From the NCBI GenBank assembly GCA_007130825.1, contig SLRT01000079.1, forward strand, positions 1-38,644: a DNA stretch of 38,644 nt. The letters are read 5' to 3'. The position numbers and the translations under genes are program-made. Below, piece by piece: positions 31,815-38,644 of the stretch; positions within the stretch are counted from its first letter, which is position 1; every line of letters begins with the position of its first letter. Origin of the DNA: Syntrophomonadaceae bacterium (lineage in GTDB: Bacteria; Bacillota; Dethiobacteria; DTU022). The notes beneath the pieces were generated by a model, which searched no databases, was not told the DNA's origin, and saw only the letters and a list, made by a program, of their open reading frames with translations.

Positions 31815-32136
31815 TTATAACCTGCTGCTTTCATTCCAGTTCCCGGTGGACCAGCGCAGGTCACGGTTGGTGATAATTCCTTTAAGCGATTCATTAGCTT
31901 TTCCGTTCCGGGTAATCAATACCGCTTCTATCTTCTTCCCTTCATTCTGCCAGCGATAAAACAAACCGGGAATTTCTTGAAGCGATTTATCTACGGCAAC
32001 AAATTCATAGCTGTCAACCTCACCGGCCACGCAAATTATATCTTTTATGGTCGTTTTTTCAATGTCGAAATAATTATTGGCCAGGCTCAAACCCATCCAC
32101 TGCTAAAAAGCGTTCGGAATTATTTAGCTCACTCAT
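31815..32136 (-). pseudogene. CBS-domain protein gene with internal out-of-frame deletion
   Basis: From 32096 the minus strand encodes WMGLSLANNYFDIEKTTIKD, then YEFVAVDKSLQEIPGLFYRW, EAVLITRNGKANE and GIITNRDLRW. That is the last CBS domain of a family whose members usually begin with MSELNNSERFL and carry two CBS domains. Just upstream, in another frame, ATG 32136 gives exactly MSELNNSERFLA and then runs into a short frame ending at TAA. The two pieces are joined at about 32097-32101, so the middle (probably over 100 residues, including the first CBS domain) is missing and the frame is broken. A separate short gene starting at 32096 cannot be excluded, but it lacks a good ribosome site. Confidence 0.65.
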
Positions 32137-32269
32137 TACAGCGAAAATTCATCCTCTTACTGCCTCATTACGGAGCTTACATTATTATTCACCACCGCCT
32201 TTGAAAATCCTGCTCTTTTGCAATCCCGGCGGGGACAACTGTAAAACCAGCCTGCCAAATGAAATAATA

Positions 32270-32278
32270 TGTTATAGT
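32270..32278 (+). promoter_or_regulatory. Candidate extended -10 promoter of the HIT gene
   Basis: TGTTATAGT at 32270-32278, about 120 bases before the HIT gene. The rest of 32137-32400 holds nothing recognised. Confidence 0.35.
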
Positions 32279-32400
32279 AGTAAACAGGTAAAAGCTATAT
32301 TTGCCCAAACCTGACTGCGGTCCGGGCCTTGCGCTGATGATTGAGATAATCAAAGAAGTGGAATATAAAATATCGACTAAAACCTTTGGGGAGGATATCT

Positions 32401-32769
32401 ATGCCGGATTGTGTGTTTTGTCAGCGGGAAAACCTGGCAGTTGTTGCGGAAAACAAACAGGCTATGGCTTTTTACGACGCCTGCCCGATTAATCAGGGCC
32501 ATATCCTGGTGATCCCAAAAAGGCATGTCGAAACCTACTTTGATGCAACTGCGCACGAACATGCTGCCATAATCGACCTGATTTACCGGATAAAAGACTA
32601 TTTACAGAAAAAATATAACCCCGATGGATATAACATCGGGGCCAATGTAGGTCCGGCCGCCGGCCAGACGGTGTTTCACTTTCACATCCATGTTATTCCC
32701 CGCTACAGGGGAGACGTAACCGACCCGCGGGGCGGTATAAGAAAAGTTATCTCCCACCGGAAACGGTGA
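32401..32769 (+). CDS. HIT family nucleotide-binding hydrolase
   Basis: Histidine-triad protein of 122 residues, related to Hint/Fhit hydrolases of nucleotide phosphoramidates or dinucleoside polyphosphates. The N-terminal PDCVFC could be half of a zinc site; GHILVIPKRHVETYFD and the active-site triad HFHIHVIPRY (H-x-H-x-H) are clear. The ATG at 32401 follows GGGGAGG. An in-frame start five codons upstream would include the ribosome site and is rejected. Monocistronic. Confidence 0.93.
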   Translation: MPDCVFCQRENLAVVAENKQAMAFYDACPINQGHILVIPKRHVETYFDATAHEHAAIIDLIYRIKDYLQKKYNPDGYNIGANVGPAAGQTVFHFHIHVIPRYRGDVTDPRGGIRKVISHRKR

Positions 32770-32817
32770 TCGCAATCATCGGGCTCAAAAAACTAAGAAA
32801 CGCACCCACCCCTCCGG

Positions 32818-34926
32818 TTATTCTGCCAGGAGCGCCTCAAGTTCTTCAGCAGACGTGACCGGCGCCAGGCAGCGCATATCCCGGCAGTATTGAGCGGTTG
32901 CTCCCTCCCCGGGCGCCTTGATATCCTTTAAAAAAGGACAGAGCTCGAAGATAATATCACCTTCACCGCTGTCACCAACCGGACAGAAAAGCAGGTCCAG
33001 GTGGGGCCGAAATGAATTTCTGGCTGAAGCTGCCATTTCCATCACCGCTTCCGATCCGGCCTGACCGGTAATGATTAACTCTTCAGGCGGAGAAAGGGCA
33101 TAATCAAGAGCCACAAGCAGGGCGGTATGACCGGTTGGAAACCGTTTAAGCATGTCATCCTGGGCGCTTAACAACGCTTCTCCTTTTTCAACCAGGCTGT
33201 TCTGACGCAGTAAACGGCCCAGCTTCAGGTAATTTGCCACGCTTACCGATACACACGAAGGCATGGCCCCGTCATACGTTTCGGCAATAACCGGCAAATC
33301 GGCAATAATATCATTTGAAGTGCTTAACTTAAGCTTTCCATCGCCCCGGTTCAGCAGCCGGTCCATAGCCATGGTTAATTGGTAAGCCTGCTCAAGACGA
33401 CGGCTGTCAAAAGTAGCCTGGTAAAGCTCCAGCAAGCCCCGGGCCAGGAAAGCATAATCCTCGAGGAAAGCAGGAATAGCCGCTTCTCCCACGCGGTAAC
33501 GCCTGTAAAGCAAGCCTTCCCCTGAAACCATCTTCTCCAGTATAAAATCAGCGGCACGGTCTGCTGATTCGGCATACCCGGTTTCACCGAGCACTACCGC
33601 CCCCCGGGCCAGGGCTGAGATAATCATCCCGTTCCAGGCGGTGATGATTTTATCATCGCGAAAAGGCCTTTCCCGCTGAGCGCGCGCCTGGAGCAAAACT
33701 GCGCGCGACTCCTCTAAAATCTCCGCTAGATCAGCTGTGGAAATACCCCGTTCGGCAGCAAAATCTTCAGCATCCTGCACCAGGTGCAAAACGCTTTTAC
33801 CCTTTTCAAAGTTACCCTTTTCAGTTACCCCCAAATAATCAGCCACCAGGCGGCCGCGTTCGGATCCGAGCAATTCGATAATTTCTTCACGGTTCCAGAC
33901 ATAAAAGGTCCCTTCTTCCCCTTCACTGTCTGCATCTTCAGCTGAATAAAAACCGCCTTCCGGGGAGGCTAGTTCGGCCAAGACATAACTAAAAATCTTG
34001 CGGGCAAAATCAGCCATTTCCGGATCGCCGGAGGCCTGAAAAGCTTCCAGGGCAGCGGCAGCAGTTGTGGCCTGATCATAGAGCATCTTCTCAAAATGAG
34101 GCACCAGCCATTGCCGGTCAACCGAATAGCGGTGCATACCGTAACCCAACTGGTCGAATATACCGCCACGGTGCATCGCCTTCAGGGTATTGACGGCCAT
34201 ATCTAGCGCTTCGTCAGAACCAGTGCGCTTCCAGTAACTCAATAAAAAGTTGAGCTGATGCGGCGCCGGAAATTTAGGCGCATCGCCAAACCCGCCGTTA
34301 GCGCCGTCATAACTACCTGCTAACTGCCGGTAAGCGTTATTTAGCAGATCTTTATCCGGCAGTTTGCGTTCCGCCGATTTTTCAGTTCCGGGCAGATCGC
34401 CCCGGGCATGCTTACGCAAAGCTTCAGCGATTTCCTGGGCAGACTGTTCCACCTGCTCACGGTCACCGCGCCAGATCTCGATTAGTTTCGGCAAAAATTC
34501 AAGCAGACCGCTAATGCCCTGCCGGGAATGCTTTGGCAAATAGGTAGCGGCAAAAAAAGGTTTTTTCTCCGCTGTCATAAACACGGTCAGCGGCCAGCCG
34601 CCCTGGCCGGTCATCGCCTGGCAGGCGGTCATATAGATTTGATCCAGGTCCGGCCGCTCTTCCCGGTCAACCTTGATCGAAATAAAATCCTGATTGAGCA
34701 GGTCTGCTACTTCCCGATCTTCAAATGATTCCTTTTCCATGACATGACACCAGTGACAGGTGGAGTAACCGATGCTAAGAAATATCGGTTTATCTTCCTC
34801 TTTTGCTTTTTTAAAAGCCTCTTCTCCCCACGGGTGCCAATCAACCGGGTTGTAGGCATGCTGGAGCAAATAAGGCGATTTTTCGTTAATCAGGCGATTT
34901 GCTTTCTTTTGATCATTATTTTTCAT
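32818..34926 (-). CDS. yyaL: DUF255 thioredoxin-domain protein (YyaL/SSP411 family)
   Basis: Large cytosolic protein of 702 residues. The first 150 residues are a thioredoxin-like DUF255 domain: [20 protein letters not shown], then the C57-HW-C60 motif in [18 protein letters not shown], and [13 protein letters not shown]. The rest is an (alpha/alpha)6-barrel resembling N-acylglucosamine 2-epimerase/glycosidase folds ([69 protein letters not shown]). It is conserved across life but its function is unsettled. GAGGAG precedes the ATG. Monocistronic on the minus strand. Confidence 0.95.
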   Translation of the reverse strand: MKNNDQKKANRLINEKSPYLLQHAYNPVDWHPWGEEAFKKAKEEDKPIFLSIGYSTCHWCHVMEKESFEDREVADLLNQDFISIKVDREERPDLDQIYMTACQAMTGQGGWPLTVFMTAEKKPFFAATYLPKHSRQGISGLLEFLPKLIEIWRGDREQVEQSAQEIAEALRKHARGDLPGTEKSAERKLPDKDLLNNAYRQLAGSYDGANGGFGDAPKFPAPHQLNFLLSYWKRTGSDEALDMAVNTLKAMHRGGIFDQLGYGMHRYSVDRQWLVPHFEKMLYDQATTAAAALEAFQASGDPEMADFARKIFSYVLAELASPEGGFYSAEDADSEGEEGTFYVWNREEIIELLGSERGRLVADYLGVTEKGNFEKGKSVLHLVQDAEDFAAERGISTADLAEILEESRAVLLQARAQRERPFRDDKIITAWNGMIISALARGAVVLGETGYAESADRAADFILEKMVSGEGLLYRRYRVGEAAIPAFLEDYAFLARGLLELYQATFDSRRLEQAYQLTMAMDRLLNRGDGKLKLSTSNDIIADLPVIAETYDGAMPSCVSVSVANYLKLGRLLRQNSLVEKGEALLSAQDDMLKRFPTGHTALLVALDYALSPPEELIITGQAGSEAVMEMAASARNSFRPHLDLLFCPVGDSGEGDIIFELCPFLKDIKAPGEGATAQYCRDMRCLAPVTSAEELEALLAE

Positions 34927-35166
34927 CTTTACTCATCTCCTCGGTCGAATTATATACTATTTCTATCATTTTAATATATTATAGCACAGCTTTCCTGCCC
35001 ACTGCAATAACCGGTAACAGCTTGCCCCAGATAAAGATATTTCCATTATAAAAGCCCGGGAATAAAAGCTCGCTTAGTGTCAAGGTTAAGAACCGGTTGG
35101 GAATGAAGTTAGTGCTAAACGTGTAAGTTATATCTGCAAACAATTCCATGATTAAGCCGTATTTTT

Positions 35167-35220
35167 TTAACAAAATCTTAACATTTGTCCCATTAAACTG
35201 CCTGACATGCTGATTATACT
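35167..35220 (+). promoter_or_regulatory. TTAACA-N5-TTAACA boxes and promoter of the Spy-like gene
   Basis: TTAACA occurs at 35167-35172 and 35178-35183, spaced by exactly 5 bases, the layout of binding sites for PhoP/PhoB (OmpR-family) response regulators. Downstream, TTAAAC (35193-35198), 16 bases and TATACT (35215-35220) form a plausible promoter about 47 bases before the gene. The OmpR-type regulator encoded 650 bases downstream is the obvious candidate. The remainder of the 34927-35266 gap shows nothing else. Confidence 0.55.
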
Positions 35221-35266
35221 GAACATGAAGAGTTAAAAAACATTTAAAACCATGGAGGTTATAGAC

Positions 35267-35689
35267 ATGAAAAAGACATTGATAGTGATAGCGGTGCTTA
35301 CAGCAGTCTTGATGGCTGCATCTTCCGTAACCTTTGCCTACGGAGGTCCGGGCCAGGGTCAAAGCGGAGCAGAGCATGATACCTGCATTAAGGAGTATCT
35401 TTCTGAAACGGAACAAGCGCAATTTATGGCGGTCATTACCGATTTCAAGGATAGAATGCTTGAGCTGCGCGATATAATGCGCGAATTAAGAGAGGAAGGC
35501 GACTTCGAAGCGTTCCTCGATGTCCGTGAGAAACGCCTTGAAGCTATGGAAGAAAAACATGATAAACTAAGTGAAATCGTGCCCGATGAATTAATGGACC
35601 GGTTTGAAAGCAATGGACGAAATAAACGCAACACCAGCCGGGAAAGTGGAAGCGGCGGCTTTAATAAACAAAAAGGCACAGGACATTAA
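35267..35689 (+). CDS. Small secreted Spy/CpxP-like helical protein
   Basis: Exported protein of 140 residues. Signal peptide about 1-24 (LIVIAVLTAVLMAASSVTFA, then YGG). The mature part is mostly charged helix (LSETEQAQFMAVITDFKDRM, MRELREEGDF, REKRLEAMEEKHDKLSEIVP) with an LTxxQ-like LSETEQ, as in Spy/CpxP envelope-stress proteins, and a Gly/Ser/Lys tail. Resemblance is by pattern only. ATG at 35267 follows GGAGG by 8 bases; an ATG at 35252 overlaps that site. The gene precedes an OmpR-type two-component system, mirroring the cpxP-cpxRA arrangement, so it may be a target or modulator of that sensor. Confidence 0.72.
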   Translation: MKKTLIVIAVLTAVLMAASSVTFAYGGPGQGQSGAEHDTCIKEYLSETEQAQFMAVITDFKDRMLELRDIMRELREEGDFEAFLDVREKRLEAMEEKHDKLSEIVPDELMDRFESNGRNKRNTSRESGSGGFNKQKGTGH

Positions 35690-35697
35690 ACTGTAAG

Positions 35698-35850
35698 CAG
35701 CCGGTCGAACTCTAAACAAAGAACAATCAACAACACGATGTAACCGGCTGTTTAGAGCAAACGCCCCGCGGTGGGGCCGAGGTTAAATCCGGACTCCACC
35801 CCGGGCTTCATATAGATTAGATCCACGGGGCCTTTTTAGTCCCCGTGGAT
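35698..35850 (+). ncRNA. Structured intergenic RNA candidate with pseudoknot topology
   Basis: Three elements follow each other. First, CAGCCGGT (35698-35705) pairs with ACCGGCTG (35743-35750), while CTCTAAAC (35710-35717) pairs with GTTTAGAG (35750-35757); the order of arms is that of an H-type pseudoknot with an A-rich loop. Second, CCCG-C-GGTGG (35765-35774) pairs with CCACC-C-CGGG (35796-35805) with one C-C mismatch. Third, ATCCACGGGG (35821-35830) pairs perfectly with CCCCGTGGAT (35841-35850). It fills the gap between the Spy-like gene and the response regulator. It could be the leader of the two-component operon, a 3' element of the Spy-like gene, or an independent small RNA. I do not recognise it as a known riboswitch class. 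Confidence 0.5.
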
Positions 35851-35916
35851 TAGTTCTTTCTACTTGTTTTAACTTCCGTTTATGTTTACAATTAACCAAA
35901 AAAAGGAGCATGATCA

Positions 35917-36591
35917 ATGGCTGTTATCTGGGTTGTCGACGACGAAGAAAATATCCGCAACCTGATCAGGCGCTACCTTGAAAAAGAAGATTACACAGTA
36001 CGCACCTTTAATTCTGCTGAAGAGTTAAATAATGCGCTGGTCAGCAGCCTGCCCGATATGTTTATTCTTGATATTATGCTTCCGGGAGTGGACGGACTGG
36101 CTCTCTGCCGAACAATTCGAGAAAACTATGATCTGCCCATAATCTTCGTTTCGGCCCGCGGTGAAGAATTCGATCGAGTGCTGGGTCTGGAACTCGGCGG
36201 AGATGACTACCTGGCCAAACCATTCAGCCCCCGTGAACTGCTCATCCGGGTGAAAAACATCTTCCGCCGCCTCCAAACAGCAGATAACCCTGAGAAAAAA
36301 ATGGTTTTCAAAAATATCATTATCGACCCGGAGAAAAGATCAGTAATCGTCAACAATGAAGAAGTCAATTTTACCGGTAAGGAGTTCGATCTTTTCTATC
36401 TCCTGGCCGGTTCTCCCAACCGCCCTTTCAGTAGACAGCTGCTGCTGGAAAAAATATGGGGTTTTGACTATGAGGGGGCGGAAAGGGCAGTTGATGATAC
36501 GGTGAAACGAATCCGTAAAAAAATTCGCGAGAAAGGAGCCCTGCCGGCTCTAACCACGGTTTGGGGCTATGGCTACAAACTCGATGTTTAA
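35917..36591 (+). CDS. OmpR/PhoB-family response regulator
   Basis: Two-component response regulator of 224 residues. The receiver domain has the acidic pair in WVVDDEENIRN, the phospho-acceptor D52 (FILDIMLPGVDG) and the conserved K101 (YLAKPFSPREL). The C-terminal winged helix shows FTGKEFDLFYLLAGSPNRPFSRQLLLEKIWGFDYEGAERAVDDTVKRIRKKI and ends WGYGYKLDV, typical of OmpR/PhoB. AAAGGAG precedes the ATG by about 8 bases. The stop overlaps the kinase start by 8 bases. Likely targets are the TTAACA boxes at 35167-35183. Confidence 0.96.
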   Translation: MAVIWVVDDEENIRNLIRRYLEKEDYTVRTFNSAEELNNALVSSLPDMFILDIMLPGVDGLALCRTIRENYDLPIIFVSARGEEFDRVLGLELGGDDYLAKPFSPRELLIRVKNIFRRLQTADNPEKKMVFKNIIIDPEKRSVIVNNEEVNFTGKEFDLFYLLAGSPNRPFSRQLLLEKIWGFDYEGAERAVDDTVKRIRKKIREKGALPALTTVWGYGYKLDV

Positions 36592-37957
36592 ACGCATATT
36601 TACAGGTTACCTGGCCGTGCTGGTCATATCTTTTGCTGTATTGGCCCTGGCTTTCAGCTTTACTGTTCGCTACTACCTGATTACCGACACCGTGCGCAGT
36701 CTTTACCGGGTGGCCGAAACTTTATCGACCACCGCCATCGATACACGCATGCACGGCAGCGGACAGATGCGCGGGGCTTATTTTAACCTGGCCAACCGCA
36801 TCGCCTACGCTGAATATGTGTTGATCAAACCGGACGGAACCATTCTCGACAGCAGCGATATTGAAGCTTACCCGCCGGGGGCGGAAATGCTCAATGAAGC
36901 ATTTCTGGATCTGGCCTTTGGTCAAGAAAACAGCGAAAGTATGATTGAGGGTGACCGGGTAGCTGTTTCTTTTCCAATCATCCTCGGTGAAGAGCGAGGA
37001 GAAGCTTCCCTGGTCCTTTATTCCCAGCTCGATGTCCTCACCCGGCTAAACCGCAGTATACTGGGTATCCTGGCCTTTGCCGTGGGAGCGGGCATACTTG
37101 TCTCTGTTTTATCCGGACTTTTTGTTACCCGCCTCGTGGTCGGACCCCTGCAGCAGCTAAAAAACAAGGCCAACCAAATGGCCAGGAGAGAATTTAGCGG
37201 AAAACTGGCCATCAACACCGGCGACGAAGTTGAAGAGCTGGCCGATACTTTTAACGATATGGCCAGTCAACTGGCCGAATATGATCGCTCCCAAAAAGAC
37301 TTTTTTCAGAAAGCCTCCCACGAGCTAAAAACACCGTTAATGTCCATCCAGGGTTATGCCGAAGCGATAAAAGACGGGATCATACCGAAAAACGAAAAAG
37401 AAAAGGGCCTGGAGATAATCATCAAGGAATCAGGACGCATGAAAGCCCTGGTCGATGAATTCATTTACCTTTCGAAGATGGAAACATTAAACGAAAGCTA
37501 TGACTTTGAACTGGTCACACTCGATGAAGCGGTACAAGAAGCAATTTACGCCGTAAACAGCCTGGCCCTGGAAAAAGATGTCAGCATTGAAACCTCGATC
37601 ACATCCGGCAACAATGTAATCGAGGGCGACCCGGAAAAAATCCACCGCCTTTTGCTTAATATTCTAAGCAATGCCCTGCATTATGCGCGTAAAAATGTCG
37701 TTGTGATTCTCAATAACGCTGAGATCGTGGTTGAAGACGACGGACCGGGCTTTTGCAGCGAAGACCTGGAAAAAGTCTTCGATCCTTTTTTCCATAAGAG
37801 CAAAAAAGAAAGCAGCGGCCTGGGCCTGGCTATTTCCCGGGTAATTGTCGAAAAACACGGTGGGACGATCACAGTTAAAAACAAACCCGGAAACGGGGCA
37901 AAGATTATAATCGCTTTTAAAAAAGCCGGACCGAAAATCTATAAAGATGTTAATTGA
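36584..37957 (+). CDS. Sensor histidine kinase
   Basis: Membrane sensor kinase of 457 residues, partner of the preceding regulator. Two membrane helices (about 7-29 and 165-187) flank an extracytoplasmic sensor region of about 135 residues. A HAMP domain follows (VGPLQQLKNKANQMARREF), then the dimerisation/phospho-acceptor domain with H246 in SHELKTPLMSIQGYAEAI, and the ATPase domain with N box NILSNALHYAR, G1 VEDDGPGF, F box DPFFHKSKK and G2 SGLGLAISRVIVEKHGG. The ATG at 36584 overlaps the regulator stop; an in-frame ATG at 36569 is the alternative. The signal is unknown, but gene order suggests envelope stress with the Spy-like protein. Confidence 0.95.
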   Translation: MFKRIFTGYLAVLVISFAVLALAFSFTVRYYLITDTVRSLYRVAETLSTTAIDTRMHGSGQMRGAYFNLANRIAYAEYVLIKPDGTILDSSDIEAYPPGAEMLNEAFLDLAFGQENSESMIEGDRVAVSFPIILGEERGEASLVLYSQLDVLTRLNRSILGILAFAVGAGILVSVLSGLFVTRLVVGPLQQLKNKANQMARREFSGKLAINTGDEVEELADTFNDMASQLAEYDRSQKDFFQKASHELKTPLMSIQGYAEAIKDGIIPKNEKEKGLEIIIKESGRMKALVDEFIYLSKMETLNESYDFELVTLDEAVQEAIYAVNSLALEKDVSIETSITSGNNVIEGDPEKIHRLLLNILSNALHYARKNVVVILNNAEIVVEDDGPGFCSEDLEKVFDPFFHKSKKESSGLGLAISRVIVEKHGGTITVKNKPGNGAKIIIAFKKAGPKIYKDVN

Positions 37958-37998
37958 TGCGGCTAATTTAGTTCTAAGGACTCATAGGGCACGTGTAT

Positions 37999-38644
37999 TT
38001 ACGGTTTTTTTGGACAGGAAAACAGCAGTTCCCGGATCAATTCGGGTGGAAGAGAACCGTATTTCAACAGAGCATGATGAAACTCTTTTAAGTTGAAATC
38101 GTTTCCTTTTTTCTTCCGGTATTCTTCCACAATCTTTAAAATCTCCAGTTTGCCGATAAGGTAGCTCATCGGTTGCGTGGGGGTAGCAGTATAACGCCGG
38201 ACCTCGGTAACAGCGCTGTTTCTCTCCAGCAGGGCTACTTTTTCCATGTAATCCACTGCTTCGTCAAAAGCCATTTTACCGGTATGCAAACTTACATCGG
38301 CTACTATACGGCAGGCCCGCCACAGCTGGTCCTTCAACCGGTGCAGACGATTCCGGGGATCTTTTAAATAGCCCTGCTGTTCCATCAACTGTTCGCAGTA
38401 AAAAGCCCAGCCTTCTATGAAAAGGGTGCTGTGGGCAATTTTTTTCAGCAGGGATGACGCCCGGTTTGCATAACACAGCTGGAGATGATGGCCGGGATAA
38501 CCTTCATGGAGAACAGTCAGGGGAACCGAATAATAACTGTGCTCTCCGAGCTGGGCTTCTTTTTCTGCAGGGTCTTTGTCAGGATCCACCGGTGTCACGA
38601 AAAATCTTCCCGTCTGTTCTTCTTCCAGTGGAGCCGGGTTCAAA
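37999..38644 (-). CDS. DUF885 family putative metallopeptidase (5' end cut by window edge)
   Basis: C-terminal 214 residues of a DUF885 protein. The zinc-binding motif LHEGYPGHHLQ (H-E-x-x-G-H-H type) and the following STLFIEGWAFYCEQLM provide the expected metal and catalytic residues, and GKMAFDEAVDYMEK and YTATPTQPMSYLIGKLEI are the usual C-terminal landmarks. The N-terminal part lies beyond 38644; the TTG near the edge is not a real start. It probably cleaves peptides or another amide; the substrate is unknown. It converges with the histidine kinase across a 41-base gap. Confidence 0.9.
   Translation of the reverse strand, partial: LNPAPLEEEQTGRFFVTPVDPDKDPAEKEAQLGEHSYYSVPLTVLHEGYPGHHLQLCYANRASSLLKKIAHSTLFIEGWAFYCEQLMEQQGYLKDPRNRLHRLKDQLWRACRIVADVSLHTGKMAFDEAVDYMEKVALLERNSAVTEVRRYTATPTQPMSYLIGKLEILKIVEEYRKKKGNDFNLKEFHHALLKYGSLPPELIRELLFSCPKKP

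Noticed and set aside
34979-35422. Minus-strand open frame overlapping the Spy-like gene
   Set aside because: It is antisense to a gene with signal peptide, ribosome site and promoter, and shows no recognisable protein pattern.
35698-35850. tmRNA, 6S RNA, SRP RNA or a standard riboswitch
   Set aside because: None of the conserved cores I know (for example the GGGGGC...GACGGGG start of tmRNA, or the cobalamin and c-di-GMP motifs) is present.
1-38644. CRISPR arrays, tRNA/rRNA genes, insertion sequences, prophage genes
   Set aside because: No regularly spaced repeats, cloverleaf sequences, transposase or phage proteins were recognised anywhere in the window.

Overview
The window looks like a chromosomal segment of an anaerobic, probably spore-forming-lineage Firmicute (class Clostridia). 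This is inferred from the dnaK-grpE-dnaJ-cbpM-clpB layout, AGGAGG-type ribosome sites, extended -10 promoters (TGTTATAAT occurs several times), rubrerythrin/rubredoxin oxygen-defence genes, an iron-sulfur flavoprotein, VapBC, a TRAP transporter and an OmpR-type two-component system. No rRNA, tRNA, CRISPR array, IS element or prophage gene was seen. The window starts inside an SmsB/SufB gene and ends inside a DUF885 peptidase gene. A 17-T run that overwrites part of grpE suggests a draft or metagenome assembly.

Layout. 1-1,440 (minus): minimal Fe-S scaffold pair SmsC-SmsB, with a decayed ORF upstream. 1,637-2,465: autoregulated VapBC-type toxin-antitoxin pair with a clear promoter and operator. 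2,519-9,737: small rubredoxin-like protein, then the chaperone cluster dnaK, grpE (broken in this sequence), dnaJ (half zinc finger), cbpM, clpB. 9,962-14,601: iron-sulfur flavoprotein, membrane-anchored polysaccharide deacetylase, and a dctP-dctQ-dctM TRAP operon. 14,814-17,364 (minus): iscS-iscU-tusA-dsrE sulfur operon, in which the IscS has lost its PLP lysine. 17,461-19,063: rubrerythrin, a pyrimidine-dimer glycosylase/DUF1722 fusion, and rubredoxin.

19,347-19,619 (minus): an easily missed 90-codon gene with an in-frame UGA that reads as a CC/Se-motif (seleno)protein, with a SECIS-like hairpin just after the UGA. 19,995-29,471: glycerate kinase, a duplicated-domain lipoprotein, GNAT, NagA, a 4-OT tautomerase, a radical SAM protein, a PrcB-like lipoprotein, RlmD, YwbE and YibE/F. 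29,521-34,926: flavoprotein disulfide reductase, CAP protein, an internally deleted CBS-domain pseudogene, HIT protein and a DUF255 thioredoxin-fold protein. 35,167-37,957: a Spy/CpxP-like secreted protein behind TTAACA-N5-TTAACA boxes, a structured intergenic RNA with pseudoknot topology, and a response regulator/histidine kinase pair. 37,999-end: DUF885 peptidase.

How the genes fit together. Two iron-sulfur assembly modules (SmsCB; IscS-like/IscU) lie within 16 kb. Both are of the reduced kind expected in anaerobes that may take sulfur as sulfide or through TusA/DsrE relays rather than from a classical cysteine desulfurase. Rubrerythrin, rubredoxin and the flavoprotein fit oxygen/peroxide defence of such clusters. 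The most interesting items are the hidden selenoprotein, the lysine-less IscS, the pseudoknot RNA before the two-component system, and an 81-bp repeat present twice.
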